Assembly (NCBI GenBank): GCA_045125245.1
Contig: JBGVNF010000029.1
Location: forward strand, 1-54,988
Length of the DNA: 54,988 bases
Reading direction: 5' to 3'
DNA from: SVEL01 sp045125245
GTDB lineage: Bacteria; Bacillota; Clostridia; Lachnospirales; Lachnospiraceae
The notes beneath the pieces were generated by a model that saw only the letters and a list, made by a program, of their open reading frames with translations, was not told where the DNA came from and ran no database searches. Every line of letters starts with the position of its first letter. The stretch's first letter is position 1. Shown here in pieces: positions 41,063 through 50,030 of the stretch. A program made the position numbers and the translations under genes.

Positions 41063-42406
41063 TTATTCTCCAAGAATATACTTCACCGCTTCATTAAGCT
41101 GTGTATCACATTCTCTCTTAATATATCCATTTTCGTAAGCTTCTTTCTCCTCCGGAAGCTCTACAACCTGATCTGGCGCGATACCTTCACCATGAATATT
41201 TCTTCCATTTGGTGTAAAATATGACGAAACCGTAAGCTTAACCGCTGTTCCATCTCCCAAAGGAATAATGCTCTGCACGATACCCTTACCAAATGTCTGT
41301 GTTCCAATAATCTTTCCAGTACCGTAATCCTGAATTGCACCAGCAAAAATTTCTGAAGCACTTGCACTATTACCATTAGTAAGAACTGCTATAGGCTTAT
41401 CGATACAGTCCTCATCAGAGAATTCTGTTTCCTTGTGACCATATTTATCTTCAGTGTAAACTATCTTTCCCTTTGGCAATAAATCATCTAACATATCTAC
41501 TACCGTATCATAAAGTCCACCACCATTATCTCTTACGTCAAATATATAACCAACGCAATTATCTTTCTTAGCATTAGTCATAGCTTCCTTAAACTGACCA
41601 TAAGTAACTTCATCAAAGCTTTCAATTTTAATATATGCGATATTTCCTTCTAGTAATTCATAAGATACAGTCTGAATATCTATAACCTTTCTTGTTACAT
41701 CAAAGGTCAATTCTTCTTCTCCACGCAAAACCTTAATCTTTACTGTAGTATTTTCCTCGCCTCTGATGTAGGATACAGCTTCATTTATATCCATACCGGT
41801 AAAATCCACTTCATCTGTACCAAGAATTATATCTCCTGGTCGCATACCTGCTTCATATCCCGGACAATCCTTATATGGATTTACCACACTTATAGTCATA
41901 GTTTCCATATTCTGTTGAACAACCACACCGATTCCACAGTAAGTACCTACTGTGCTCTCCATCATCGCCTTAAAGGACTCTTTATCATAATATACTGAAT
42001 AAGGATCTCCCAAGGCCGCTACCATACCAGCATAAAGCCCCTGCTCTATATTAGCCATATCACCCTCATAATAGTAATACTCATCTATAAGCTTCTTGAT
42101 ATATTCCGCCTTGTTAAAAACCTTGTCTAAATTCAACTCAGATGTAGACCCTGTCTCATCCTCCCCAGTGGAACCTTCTGAATCTAAACCAGCATTTTCA
42201 AGCATCTGTTTATTATCATCTGTCTCAATATATTCCTTATTTATAAGAATATTACCAACTAAAATAGCAATGAACAATGTCAATGATATAGTCACACCTA
42301 TAACCATACCCTTAAAAAAGCTTTTGTTGTCCTCTACCTTTTGCTGTTGGCCCCATGGGTTCTTTAAATTTTCATTCTCCCATGGATTTTTATAATCGTT
42401 ATCCAT
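41063..42406 (-). CDS. CtpA-type S41 carboxy-terminal processing peptidase
   Basis: 447 residues. One N-terminal membrane segment (about 34-54) anchors an extracytoplasmic protein. A Ser/Glu/Thr-rich linker is followed by a PDZ domain (about 155-235, MRPGDIILGTDEVDF) and the S41 protease with the serine cluster SASASE (about 347-352) and Lys374 (TFGKGIVQ). It trims C-termini of exported proteins. It is the last gene of the ftsE-ftsX-M23-ctpA run, as in many Clostridia, and may process the adjacent hydrolase. Confidence 0.92.
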   Translation of the reverse strand: MDNDYKNPWENENLKNPWGQQQKVEDNKSFFKGMVIGVTISLTLFIAILVGNILINKEYIETDDNKQMLENAGLDSEGSTGEDETGSTSELNLDKVFNKAEYIKKLIDEYYYYEGDMANIEQGLYAGMVAALGDPYSVYYDKESFKAMMESTVGTYCGIGVVVQQNMETMTISVVNPYKDCPGYEAGMRPGDIILGTDEVDFTGMDINEAVSYIRGEENTTVKIKVLRGEEELTFDVTRKVIDIQTVSYELLEGNIAYIKIESFDEVTYGQFKEAMTNAKKDNCVGYIFDVRDNGGGLYDTVVDMLDDLLPKGKIVYTEDKYGHKETEFSDEDCIDKPIAVLTNGNSASASEIFAGAIQDYGTGKIIGTQTFGKGIVQSIIPLGDGTAVKLTVSSYFTPNGRNIHGEGIAPDQVVELPEEKEAYENGYIKRECDTQLNEAVKYILGE

Positions 42407-42442
42407 TATATATTATTTCCTTTCCCAAACTACTATCTACCC

Positions 42443-43636
42443 CTATGGTGCAACCCACTTCAATGGATCCACATAACTTCCGTTCTTTCTTATTCCGAAA
42501 TGAAGATGATTTCCTGTAGAACGTCCTGTTGAACCTACAAGACCTATCACATCTCCCTTTTTCACTGTATCTCCCTCACTTACAAGACGCTTAGACATAT
42601 GCATGTATACTGTATAGATTTCATTACCATGGTCTATACCTACCCAATGTCCAGCACTATTGCTATAATAAGACCACGCAACCTGACCATCATAAGCCGC
42701 TACAATTTTTGTTCCTCTAGGTGCTGGAAGGTCCACTCCATTATGATACTCTCTACCTGAGCCACCAAATGGATTTGATCTATATCCAAAGCGTGATGAT
42801 ATTCTCGAGTAACCAGGCAATGGCCATGTCATCTTTCCACCGTCATATGTAAGATTAAGCTGATTCTTAAGTGCTTCCTCTTTTCTCTTACGTTCGATTT
42901 CTTCTAACTCTGCAACTATAGCCTTCTGAGCCTTAAGCTCTGCCTCTAGCTCCTTCAACGCTGCTTCCTGTCCACTTATCTGACTATCATAGCCGCTCAT
43001 AGAATCCTTCTTAGCTGTTATAAGAACCTCTGTAGCCTTTTGTTCTTCTTGTGTCTCTGCAAGCAATGCCTCTAGCTCAGCTTCTTTTGCCACAAGACTG
43101 GCTTCTCTAGCATCCAATTCTTCCTTTGCCACCTTAAGCTTTTCCAACTGCTCTCTATCATATGCTGTAATCTGTGACAAATATTCTGCACGAGTAAGAA
43201 GCTCACCCATATTCTCTGAACCTAATATCATATCAAGATATGAGTTTTCCCCGTTTTCATACATATATTTTATCCTAAGCTTCATCGTTGCATACTGAGC
43301 ATTAACATCAGTCTTCGCTTTGACAATATCAAGCTTTGTAGCTTCTATATCAGCCTTAGTTGTATCAATGTCGCGCTCCAATTTATACATATTGTCAGTT
43401 AGCTGTGTTAATCTAACATCCAGCTCCTTTATATACGCCTCTGTATCGCCTTTTAATTTTTCCAATTCCTTAAGATACGCCTGTGTATTCTTAAGTTCCT
43501 TTTGCATTTCTTGCTGTTTCTTTTTTTCTTCTTCAAGACTTGCCGCATAATTCTGCTTTCCTAATGCCAATGAAACATAGAATACAACTGCGAATATAAG
43601 TAATATTCTTAATATGCCCTTTATTCTCTTTTTCAT
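42443..43636 (-). CDS. M23-family murein hydrolase with coiled coil (EnvC/PcsB-like)
   Basis: 397 residues from the ATG at 43636, for which GGAGGAG is perfectly placed; the ATG at 43651 lies within that site. A signal segment (about 4-24) is followed by two long coiled coils (about 28-115 and 155-245) and a LytM/M23 domain (about 265-397) with HNGVDLP, the VYMHMS loop and GNHLHFGIR. The Zn ligands His and Asp of HxxxD and HxH are present. The FtsEX pair upstream is known to activate such hydrolases across the membrane, so this is its likely partner. Confidence 0.92.
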   Translation of the reverse strand: MKKRIKGILRILLIFAVVFYVSLALGKQNYAASLEEEKKKQQEMQKELKNTQAYLKELEKLKGDTEAYIKELDVRLTQLTDNMYKLERDIDTTKADIEATKLDIVKAKTDVNAQYATMKLRIKYMYENGENSYLDMILGSENMGELLTRAEYLSQITAYDREQLEKLKVAKEELDAREASLVAKEAELEALLAETQEEQKATEVLITAKKDSMSGYDSQISGQEAALKELEAELKAQKAIVAELEEIERKRKEEALKNQLNLTYDGGKMTWPLPGYSRISSRFGYRSNPFGGSGREYHNGVDLPAPRGTKIVAAYDGQVAWSYYSNSAGHWVGIDHGNEIYTVYMHMSKRLVSEGDTVKKGDVIGLVGSTGRSTGNHLHFGIRKNGSYVDPLKWVAP

Positions 43637-43660
43637 CTTAAGCTCCTCCATAATCTGCGA

Positions 43661-44569
43661 TTATACTCTAAGGTGTTTACGCATTGTAATTACACTGCCT
43701 ATAATACCAATTCCTCCACCTATAATAAGCGCAGTAGGTAAAAGTACACTAAATACTTCACCTGTAGACAAAAGTGTCATAACATTTTCTATGCCATTAA
43801 ACTGCTCTAAAATATATACTATAACCTTTTTGTATAGTAAATATAATACTCCCATCGGAATAAGTGCACCTATAATTCCGATAGTTATACCTTCAACCAT
43901 AAATGGTGCTCGAACGAACATATCCTTCGCACCCATAAGCTTCATAATTCCGATTTCTTCCTTACGAACAGTTATACCTATCATAATTGTATTACTGATA
44001 AGGAATATACCTACAGCTAAAAGAATTATAATGATTGCACCAGATATAAATCCCACAATCTTACCAAAGTCTGTAAGTGTATCAGCTGTTGATTCTGAAT
44101 AATTAACTTTTCTTACCCCTTCAAGGTCCTCAACAAAGTCAACAAACACGTCCTGCATAGACACATCATTTAAAGTAACCTTATAAGAGTCTGAATCTGC
44201 CAATGGATTGTCATCAGCAAATCCTTCTGCTAACTCTGGGTCCTCAGCAAAATACTGATTCTTATAATTCTCCCAAGCCTGTTCTGGACTAATGTATTCA
44301 ATAGTACCAAATTCCGCTCTTCTCTTTATCTGCTCACCGATATCTTTTATCTGCTCGTCTGTAGCTTCCTTCTCAAAGAAAATCTCAATACATACATTTC
44401 CTTCTGCAGACTTTACAATATGCTGAATATTTATAAGCACCGCATAGAACAAACCTATAAGGAAAATACATGCTGTAATAGTTCCCACTGATGCTAATGT
44501 AAATAATTTATTTCTTTTTAAATTTATAAATCCTTGCTTAAGGCAATAAAAAAATGTTTTAACTTTCAT
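43661..44569 (-). CDS. ftsX: Cell-division protein FtsX
   Basis: 302 residues from the ATG at 44569, with GGTGG upstream; it begins 11 bases inside ftsE, so the pair is translationally coupled. Four membrane segments: about 23-45, 174-196, 225-247 and 270-292, with a large extracytoplasmic domain between the first two (VCIEIFFEKEATDEQIK, about 60-70 on). FtsX couples FtsE ATP hydrolysis to activation of a peptidoglycan hydrolase, here presumably the next gene. Confidence 0.93.
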   Translation of the reverse strand: MKVKTFFYCLKQGFINLKRNKLFTLASVGTITACIFLIGLFYAVLINIQHIVKSAEGNVCIEIFFEKEATDEQIKDIGEQIKRRAEFGTIEYISPEQAWENYKNQYFAEDPELAEGFADDNPLADSDSYKVTLNDVSMQDVFVDFVEDLEGVRKVNYSESTADTLTDFGKIVGFISGAIIIILLAVGIFLISNTIMIGITVRKEEIGIMKLMGAKDMFVRAPFMVEGITIGIIGALIPMGVLYLLYKKVIVYILEQFNGIENVMTLLSTGEVFSVLLPTALIIGGGIGIIGSVITMRKHLRV

Positions 44570-45245
44570 TTGAATAACCACCTTTTCTTTCATCACTAAC
44601 AATATGACCATCTCTGATAGCGATTACTCTTTTTTTCATGGCATCAACTACCTCTTTGTTATGTGTTACAACGATAACTGTTGTTCCTCTCTTATTAATC
44701 TCTTCCAAAAGCTTCATAGTTTCCCATGCATTTTTAGGGTCAAGATTTCCAGTAGGCTCATCAGCTAATAGTATAGGCGGATCATTGACAAGTGCTCTAG
44801 CTATAGCAACTCTTTGCTGCTCTCCACCAGACAACTCATGTGGGTATGACTTATACTTTTCAGCTAATCCTACCATAGAAAGCATCGCTGGAACCTTTCT
44901 TTTTCTTACTTCCTTAGGCGATTCCACAATAATCTGTGCAAATTCCACATTCTCGTAGACATTTCTATCCTTCAATAATCTAAAATCCTGAAATACAACA
45001 CCTATATCTCTTCTAAGCAATGGAATATGCTTTCTCTTTATCTTCTTCAAGTCCTTACCATTAATAACTATTTTACCTGAAGTTGGCTCTAACTCCTTAA
45101 GTAACAGTTTAATCAATGTAGATTTTCCTGCTCCCGAATCTCCCACTATAAATACAAATTCACCTTCATCAATATGAATATTCATATCATTTACAGCTGG
45201 TGTTCCCGCTGCATATGCTTTACTAACATTTTGTAAATCTATCAT
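44559..45245 (-). CDS. ftsE: Cell-division ATPase FtsE
   Basis: 228 residues. Walker A GDSGAGKST (about 34-42), signature LSGGEQQRVAIA (about 137), Walker B ILLADEPTGNL (about 156-166) and the H-loop VVTHN. It is the cytoplasmic ATPase of the FtsEX complex. It opens the run ftsE-ftsX-M23-ctpA, which is continuous to 41063. Confidence 0.95.
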   Translation of the reverse strand: MIDLQNVSKAYAAGTPAVNDMNIHIDEGEFVFIVGDSGAGKSTLIKLLLKELEPTSGKIVINGKDLKKIKRKHIPLLRRDIGVVFQDFRLLKDRNVYENVEFAQIIVESPKEVRKRKVPAMLSMVGLAEKYKSYPHELSGGEQQRVAIARALVNDPPILLADEPTGNLDPKNAWETMKLLEEINKRGTTVIVVTHNKEVVDAMKKRVIAIRDGHIVSDERKGGYSNES

Positions 45246-45299
45246 ATTGTTTCCTTTCTACTTGCAACAAAATCAGTTACTATATTACATTAATATAGC

Positions 45300-46388
45300 T
45301 TAATAATCTACTCTTTCCATATATTTCATATACTTAACAACCATCAATGCTATCTTAAATGTAATAGCATCTTCAAATATTCTTAAATCTAAGTTAGTTG
45401 CCTTCTGAAGCTTGTCCAATCTGTAAACAAGGGTATTTCTATGAATATATAACTGTCTCGATGTCTCTGAAACGTTAAGGTTGTTCTCAAAGAATTTATT
45501 GATAGTTGATAACATTTCATCATCAAAATCATCAAGAGTTTTTCCATTAAATATCTCTCTTATAAACATTTTGCAAAGTGGTAATGGCAACTGATAAATA
45601 AGTCTTCCTATTCCCAAGTTATTGTAAGCCACTACATTCTTCTCGCTATAAAAAATCTTACCCACATCCAACGCGTGTTTAGCTTCTTTATAGGTTCTAG
45701 ATACTTCCTTTATCTCATTAACAATTGTTCCAATGGCAACTCGCACCTTAGACATTGCTTCCATATTCAATGTATCTAATATAGTTCTGGCAAGGCGTTC
45801 AAGATCATCATAATTTTCCGTTGCCTTCACTTCTTTTACGATAATAATATTCTTTTCATCTACCGCTGTTATAAAATCCTTTGTTCTTGTAGCAAAAAGT
45901 GTACGTACTGTTTCGAGAGCGCCATTATCCTTCTCGTGCTTCGTCTCTACTATCATAACGACTCTCTTAACATTTGCCTCAATATGAAGCTTTTTTGCTC
46001 TATTATATATATCAACAAGAAGAAGATTATCTAGAAGTAAATTTTTGATAAAATTGTCCTTATCAAATCTCTCTTTATAAGCTGTGAGCAATCCCTGCAT
46101 CTGGAAGGTTGTCATCTTTCCTACCATGTATGCGTCATTGCTTGTACCCTTGGCAAGTACTATATATTCTAACTGGTTGTCCTCTGAAACCTTAAAAAAC
46201 TGGCATCCTGCAACCTCCTGGTTATCTGCCGGTGAATCAAGGAAAGCAAGCACTGCATCACTATATTCTTCTGTCTCAGAAAATGTAGTTACAAGTGCTT
46301 TTCCTTCTGTATCATACACGCACAAATCAACTCTGGTAATTCCATGAATGCCATCTATTGTATTTTGAAGAATTTGATTGGAAATCAT
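45300..46388 (-). CDS. CdaR/PucR-family transcriptional regulator
   Basis: 362 residues. The N-terminus (ISNQILQNTIDGIHGITRVD, about 2-21) resembles the sugar-diacid-recognition domain. The middle (about 130-270) is a GGDEF-like/CdaR domain. The C-terminus has the PucR-type HTH with LYIHRNTLVYRLDKLQKATN (about 320-339). Members regulate carbon or purine use. It lies directly beside msmX, whose product powers sugar importers, so it probably acts in sugar metabolism; the effector is unknown. Confidence 0.85.
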   Translation of the reverse strand: MISNQILQNTIDGIHGITRVDLCVYDTEGKALVTTFSETEEYSDAVLAFLDSPADNQEVAGCQFFKVSEDNQLEYIVLAKGTSNDAYMVGKMTTFQMQGLLTAYKERFDKDNFIKNLLLDNLLLVDIYNRAKKLHIEANVKRVVMIVETKHEKDNGALETVRTLFATRTKDFITAVDEKNIIIVKEVKATENYDDLERLARTILDTLNMEAMSKVRVAIGTIVNEIKEVSRTYKEAKHALDVGKIFYSEKNVVAYNNLGIGRLIYQLPLPLCKMFIREIFNGKTLDDFDDEMLSTINKFFENNLNVSETSRQLYIHRNTLVYRLDKLQKATNLDLRIFEDAITFKIALMVVKYMKYMERVDY

Positions 46389-46473
46389 CGTGCTACGCTC
46401 CTTTTCTACATAATATGCCTATCTTATTGTATGATAGCATAAAATAGTGGTGTTTGCAAGCATTCGCAGAATG

Positions 46474-46556
46474 CTCGCACATAAATAAAAAAAGAGAACC
46501 GGCTCGACATGCGAGCATGTCGAATCGGTTCTACCTTTTTTATTTATGTGTGAGCG
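46474..46556 (-). terminator. Long hairpin terminator of msmX
   Basis: Outer arms GCTCGCACATAAATAAAAAA and TTTTTTATTTATGTGTGAGC enclose AGAACCG/CGGTTCT and TCGACATG-CGAG-CATGTCGA. On the minus strand the stem is followed by CTTTTTTTATTT. Its AAATAAAAAA flanks resemble those of the guaA terminator at 28649-28710. Confidence 0.75.
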
Positions 46557-46576
46557 CTCGGCTCTTTTATTTCACG

Positions 46577-47689
46577 CTAGTTGCTGATAACCTGCTCTGT
46601 TTCCTTATCGAAGATGTGGAGCTTGTTAAGATCAAATGCAAACTTAACTACGTCGCCAACCTTAGCTGTTGTACGTGGGTTAACTCTTGCTGTACAAGAA
46701 ACTCTTGCTAAATCGAAGTATAAGTAAACTTCTGCACCAAGTAACTCGTAGATTCTGATTGTAGCTTCTACTGCACTATCACCTGCATTGTTAACCATAA
46801 TCTCATCATCATGGATATCTTCTGGTCTAATACCCATAACAACTGTCTTACCAACGTATCCACCATTAACTAATGCCTTAGCCTTAGATTCTGGAACCTT
46901 AATCATCATATCACCAAATGATAACTTAATGTCTGAACCCTGCTCAACTACTACAGCGTCGATGAAGTTCATAGATGGAGAACCCATGAAACCTGCAACG
47001 AAGAGGTTTGTTGGGTAGTTGTATAAGTTGATTGGTGAATCACACTGCTGGATAACACCATCCTTCATAACTACGATTCTTGTACCAAGTGTCATAGCCT
47101 CTGTCTGGTCATGTGTAACGTAGATGATTGTTGTCTCAAGTCTCTGATGTAACTTAGAAATCTCAACACGCATCTGTACTCTTAACTTAGCATCAAGGTT
47201 TGATAAAGGCTCATCCATAAGGAATACCTTAGGATTACGAACGATAGCACGTCCCATTGCAACTCTCTGTCTCTGACCACCTGATAAAGCCTTTGGCTTT
47301 CTGTCAAGTAAGTGCTCAAGGTCAAGGATTCTTGCTGCCTCGTGAACTAACTTGTCGATCTGATCCTTTGGAGTCTTTCTTAACTTAAGACCGAATGCCA
47401 TATTCTCGTATACTGTCATATGTGGGTAAAGAGCGTAGTTCTGGAATACCATGGCGATATCTCTATCCTTTGGCTCAACATCGTTAACTAATCTGTCACC
47501 GATGTATAACTCACCTGAGCTGATGTCTTCAAGACCTGCGATCATACGAAGAGTTGTAGACTTACCACAACCTGAAGGTCCTACGAAAATAACGAATTCC
47601 TTATCTTCAATCTCAAGATTGAAATCCTTAACAGCTGCGAAACCGTTAGGATAAACTTTACAAATGTTTCTTAATGATAAACTAGCCAT
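46577..47689 (-). CDS. msmX: Sugar ABC transporter ATP-binding protein (MsmX/UgpC family)
   Basis: 370 residues. Walker A GPSGCGKST (about 36-44), signature LSGGQRQRVAMGRA (about 136), Walker B VFLMDEPLSNLD (about 156-167) and a C-terminal TOBE domain (about 260-360). This family energises several different sugar importers, usually from a single unlinked gene, as here: no permease lies beside it. It is located in the cytoplasm at the membrane. The start has GGAGGAAAT. Confidence 0.93.
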   Translation of the reverse strand: MASLSLRNICKVYPNGFAAVKDFNLEIEDKEFVIFVGPSGCGKSTTLRMIAGLEDISSGELYIGDRLVNDVEPKDRDIAMVFQNYALYPHMTVYENMAFGLKLRKTPKDQIDKLVHEAARILDLEHLLDRKPKALSGGQRQRVAMGRAIVRNPKVFLMDEPLSNLDAKLRVQMRVEISKLHQRLETTIIYVTHDQTEAMTLGTRIVVMKDGVIQQCDSPINLYNYPTNLFVAGFMGSPSMNFIDAVVVEQGSDIKLSFGDMMIKVPESKAKALVNGGYVGKTVVMGIRPEDIHDDEIMVNNAGDSAVEATIRIYELLGAEVYLYFDLARVSCTARVNPRTTAKVGDVVKFAFDLNKLHIFDKETEQVISN

Positions 47690-47992
47690 TGTCTAATTTC
47701 CTCCGAATTAAAAATATTTCACTCGCACACTAAGCGATATATGTATTCTATACTATTCTATTAAAAAAAGCCATATGACAATTACACAAAATAGCATTTT
47801 CTATTTTGGTAAAATCGTCTATGACTTATTTTTTTATAACATATTGTACAAATTAGTCGTTCACTTTTTGTACATTTTTTCCATCGCCATAATATCTATA
47901 TTTCAAAGCATTGTCCAAACATTGTTATCACTAATGAAAACCATAAATATGGCTGTGACAAGTTTTTCCTATCACAGCCACACTTTATAATC
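47690..47992. other. Intergenic region upstream of msmX
   Basis: AT-rich, without a gene. It holds two TGTACA sites (near 47845 and 47869, about 22 bases apart), which may be regulator sites. A terminator hairpin GGCTGTGA/TCACAGCC lies at 47951-47979, serving the leftward gene 47993-48457. I could not place an msmX promoter with confidence. Confidence 0.4.
47951..47979 (-). terminator. Terminator of the exported-protein gene
   Basis: GGCTGTGA (47951-47958) and TCACAGCC (47972-47979) form a perfect 8-bp stem with a 13-base loop, 14 bases after the stop of the gene 47993-48457. The T-run is weak. Confidence 0.5.
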
Positions 47993-48457
47993 CTACTTTG
48001 AAGTATAAGTTCCTTTGATATACACGACCACATCTGATACAGCCACAAATCCTGCCGACTTATCTGGACACATATATACGCAAAACTTACCCAGGGTCAT
48101 ACCATCATCACATGCTTCTCCCATAGTAAGATTAACTAATTTCTCGTTCTTTGCATACGCATTTGCACTACCAGAGTACAACATTATCTCTGTTCCTTCA
48201 GCTCCTATAAGCGTTGCTCCCTTTTTAAGCACAACCTTAGAATAACCGCTAGTCTTCGAATCACCAGAAAGTCCTAAGCTACTGATATACGATTCTAGAT
48301 ATGACTTTGTTATAAGCGGATCATTGACAGAACCCGGCTTAGCTTCTCCTGCTGCTCCAACCATAACTCCCGCCTTAAATAATCCTACGGAACCGATAAT
48401 AACTATAACCAAAACTATAGCTATTTTTTTCATTTTTGGCATACTATTCTTTTCCAC
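47993..48457 (-). CDS. Exported hypothetical protein
   Basis: 154 residues from the GTG at 48457 (GGGAAAC upstream); an ATG at 48442 is an alternative. A signal or anchor segment (about 10-33) is followed by GSVNDPLITKSYLESYI (about 42-58), a segment seen in clostridial exported proteins that often repeats elsewhere. A beta-rich C-terminal domain follows. The function is unknown. It lies after a small YjfB-like gene and may belong to the same envelope-related set. Confidence 0.7.
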   Translation of the reverse strand: MEKNSMPKMKKIAIVLVIVIIGSVGLFKAGVMVGAAGEAKPGSVNDPLITKSYLESYISSLGLSGDSKTSGYSKVVLKKGATLIGAEGTEIMLYSGSANAYAKNEKLVNLTMGEACDDGMTLGKFCVYMCPDKSAGFVAVSDVVVYIKGTYTSK

Positions 48458-48501
48458 TTTAGTTTCCCTTTTCCTTTCGGAGTGACTATATTAAGTCTAA
48501 A

Positions 48502-48678
48502 TTATACTGAAACATCCACATTTCCACCAATATGAGGATTAACCGATGTCTCCAGTATCTTCTGCATACCTTCACCCATAGTCTCCATCTGGTCAAGAGA
48601 CTTACTTAACATAGCTACACCTACATCTGACTGAAGATTTACCATACTCATCGCTGTTGATACTGATGCAATATCCAT
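48502..48678 (-). CDS. YjfB-like small protein
   Basis: 58 residues; too short for most gene callers. The ATG at 48678 follows GGAGGGAAAAG. The sequence starts MDIASVSTAMSMVNLQSDVG, is helical, and ends HIGGNVDVSV, the pattern of YjfB-family putative motility proteins. The function is not established. It lies between the CPBP protease gene and the exported-protein gene, all leftward. Confidence 0.8.
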   Translation of the reverse strand: MDIASVSTAMSMVNLQSDVGVAMLSKSLDQMETMGEGMQKILETSVNPHIGGNVDVSV

Positions 48679-48697
48679 ATCTTTTCCCTCCTTCTCA

Positions 48698-49624
48698 CTA
48701 CATGCTTGAAATTTCGTACATTATCATATGAAGCAGGCATATGCCCACACCCAATAACAAATATCCATCAAAAAACTTACCTTCTGCTTCAACAAATTGA
48801 TTTCTATGAGGCTTCATAAAAATTCTTTTTACGTTCTCAAAGCCACGGTTCTTGTTACATATACACTTGAATACAAAATATGCAAGGGCTAATCCCGCAA
48901 TAGCAACAATAGCCATCACTGTATAAGCCGCCACATAGTCTGCCACCTTTAACTTAACCTCTGTAGCCACAGGAGCCTTTGTGGTATCTGCTGACATATG
49001 TGTTATAACCACACTAGTTCCATTGATTATAAAATGTGACATTATAGAAGGAAGTAAGCTTCCTGTAGCATATGCCATAAGTCCAAATATAACACCTATA
49101 GCAAACGCATATGTGAACTGATTAATATTCATATGAATAAATCCAAATAATAACGCACTTAATATAATAGCCATCAATGGATTTCTGCGCTTATACCCAT
49201 TAAAAATCAATCCTCTAAATATAAACTCCTCCACCACTGCCGGAAGTAGAGCAATCACTACAAGATTTAACCATAACGGATTCTCATTAACCACACTATT
49301 CAATGTTCCCTCTACACCATTTTCTACAAATAATGACGACACCGAATTTATAAGCATAACAAGTGGCATAATCAAAAATGTAAGAATCACTGTAAGTATA
49401 GTCGTTAATGGCGATACTATCTCCATACTTACCCCATCCACAGTCTTTGGTCTAAGCACAATCACATAAACCAATGCAGGAATAAGAAGTATAATCTCTG
49501 GAATAACTAGCGACATATTAAACGACCATTTATCATGAGGTATAAGTGCCAAGCTATACATCAATATAATATAAACCAGCACTGTCGCCGCAAATAATAC
49601 ATTTGTCTTTGTTACATTCTTCAT
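48698..49624 (-). CDS. CPBP-family intramembrane metalloprotease
   Basis: 308 residues with about eight membrane segments. The family motifs are VEEFIFRG (EExxxR type, about 132-139), GFIHMN (about 162-167) and HFIING (about 197-202), which supply the metal and catalytic residues of CAAX-like proteases. Members act in bacteriocin immunity or protein processing at the membrane; the substrate is unknown. It is followed 12 bases upstream by ridA in the same direction. Confidence 0.85.
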   Translation of the reverse strand: MKNVTKTNVLFAATVLVYIILMYSLALIPHDKWSFNMSLVIPEIILLIPALVYVIVLRPKTVDGVSMEIVSPLTTILTVILTFLIMPLVMLINSVSSLFVENGVEGTLNSVVNENPLWLNLVVIALLPAVVEEFIFRGLIFNGYKRRNPLMAIILSALLFGFIHMNINQFTYAFAIGVIFGLMAYATGSLLPSIMSHFIINGTSVVITHMSADTTKAPVATEVKLKVADYVAAYTVMAIVAIAGLALAYFVFKCICNKNRGFENVKRIFMKPHRNQFVEAEGKFFDGYLLLGVGICLLHMIMYEISSM

Positions 49625-49636
49625 TTTTTTATCCTA

Positions 49637-50014
49637 CTAAGCCTTTAAACCAATAGCTTCTATCTCAATAAGCACATCCTTTGGAAGTCTAGCAACTTCT
49701 ACGCACGAACGTGCTGGACAATTCTCCACAAAGAACTCTGAGTAAATTGCATTAATCTTTGCAAAATCATCCATATTCTTAATAAATACTGTTGTCTTAA
49801 TCACATCCTCAGTCTTTACGCCAGCCTCATTAAGAAGCGCTACAAGATTGCCAATAGCCTGCTTAGCCTGAGCTTCAATTCCTTCTGGAATCTCGCCTGT
49901 AGCTGGAACTACTGGAATAACTCCTGATGTGAATACCATATTGCCAACCTCTATAGCCTGTGAATATGGTCCAATTGCTGCTGGTGCCTTGTCTGTACTA
50001 ATAATCTTTTTCAT
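49637..50014 (-). CDS. ridA: RidA-family enamine/imine deaminase
   Basis: 125 residues from the ATG at 50014 (GGAGGAAAG upstream); the longer frame to 50059 lacks a site. The motifs APAAIGPYSQAIEVG (about 8-22), TSGVIPVVPATG and the catalytic Arg in ARSCVEVARLP (about 103-113) are typical. It hydrolyses reactive enamines from threonine dehydratase and similar enzymes. The length is normal. Confidence 0.93.
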   Translation of the reverse strand: MKKIISTDKAPAAIGPYSQAIEVGNMVFTSGVIPVVPATGEIPEGIEAQAKQAIGNLVALLNEAGVKTEDVIKTTVFIKNMDDFAKINAIYSEFFVENCPARSCVEVARLPKDVLIEIEAIGLKA

Positions 50015-50030
50015 TTTTCTTTCCTCCATT

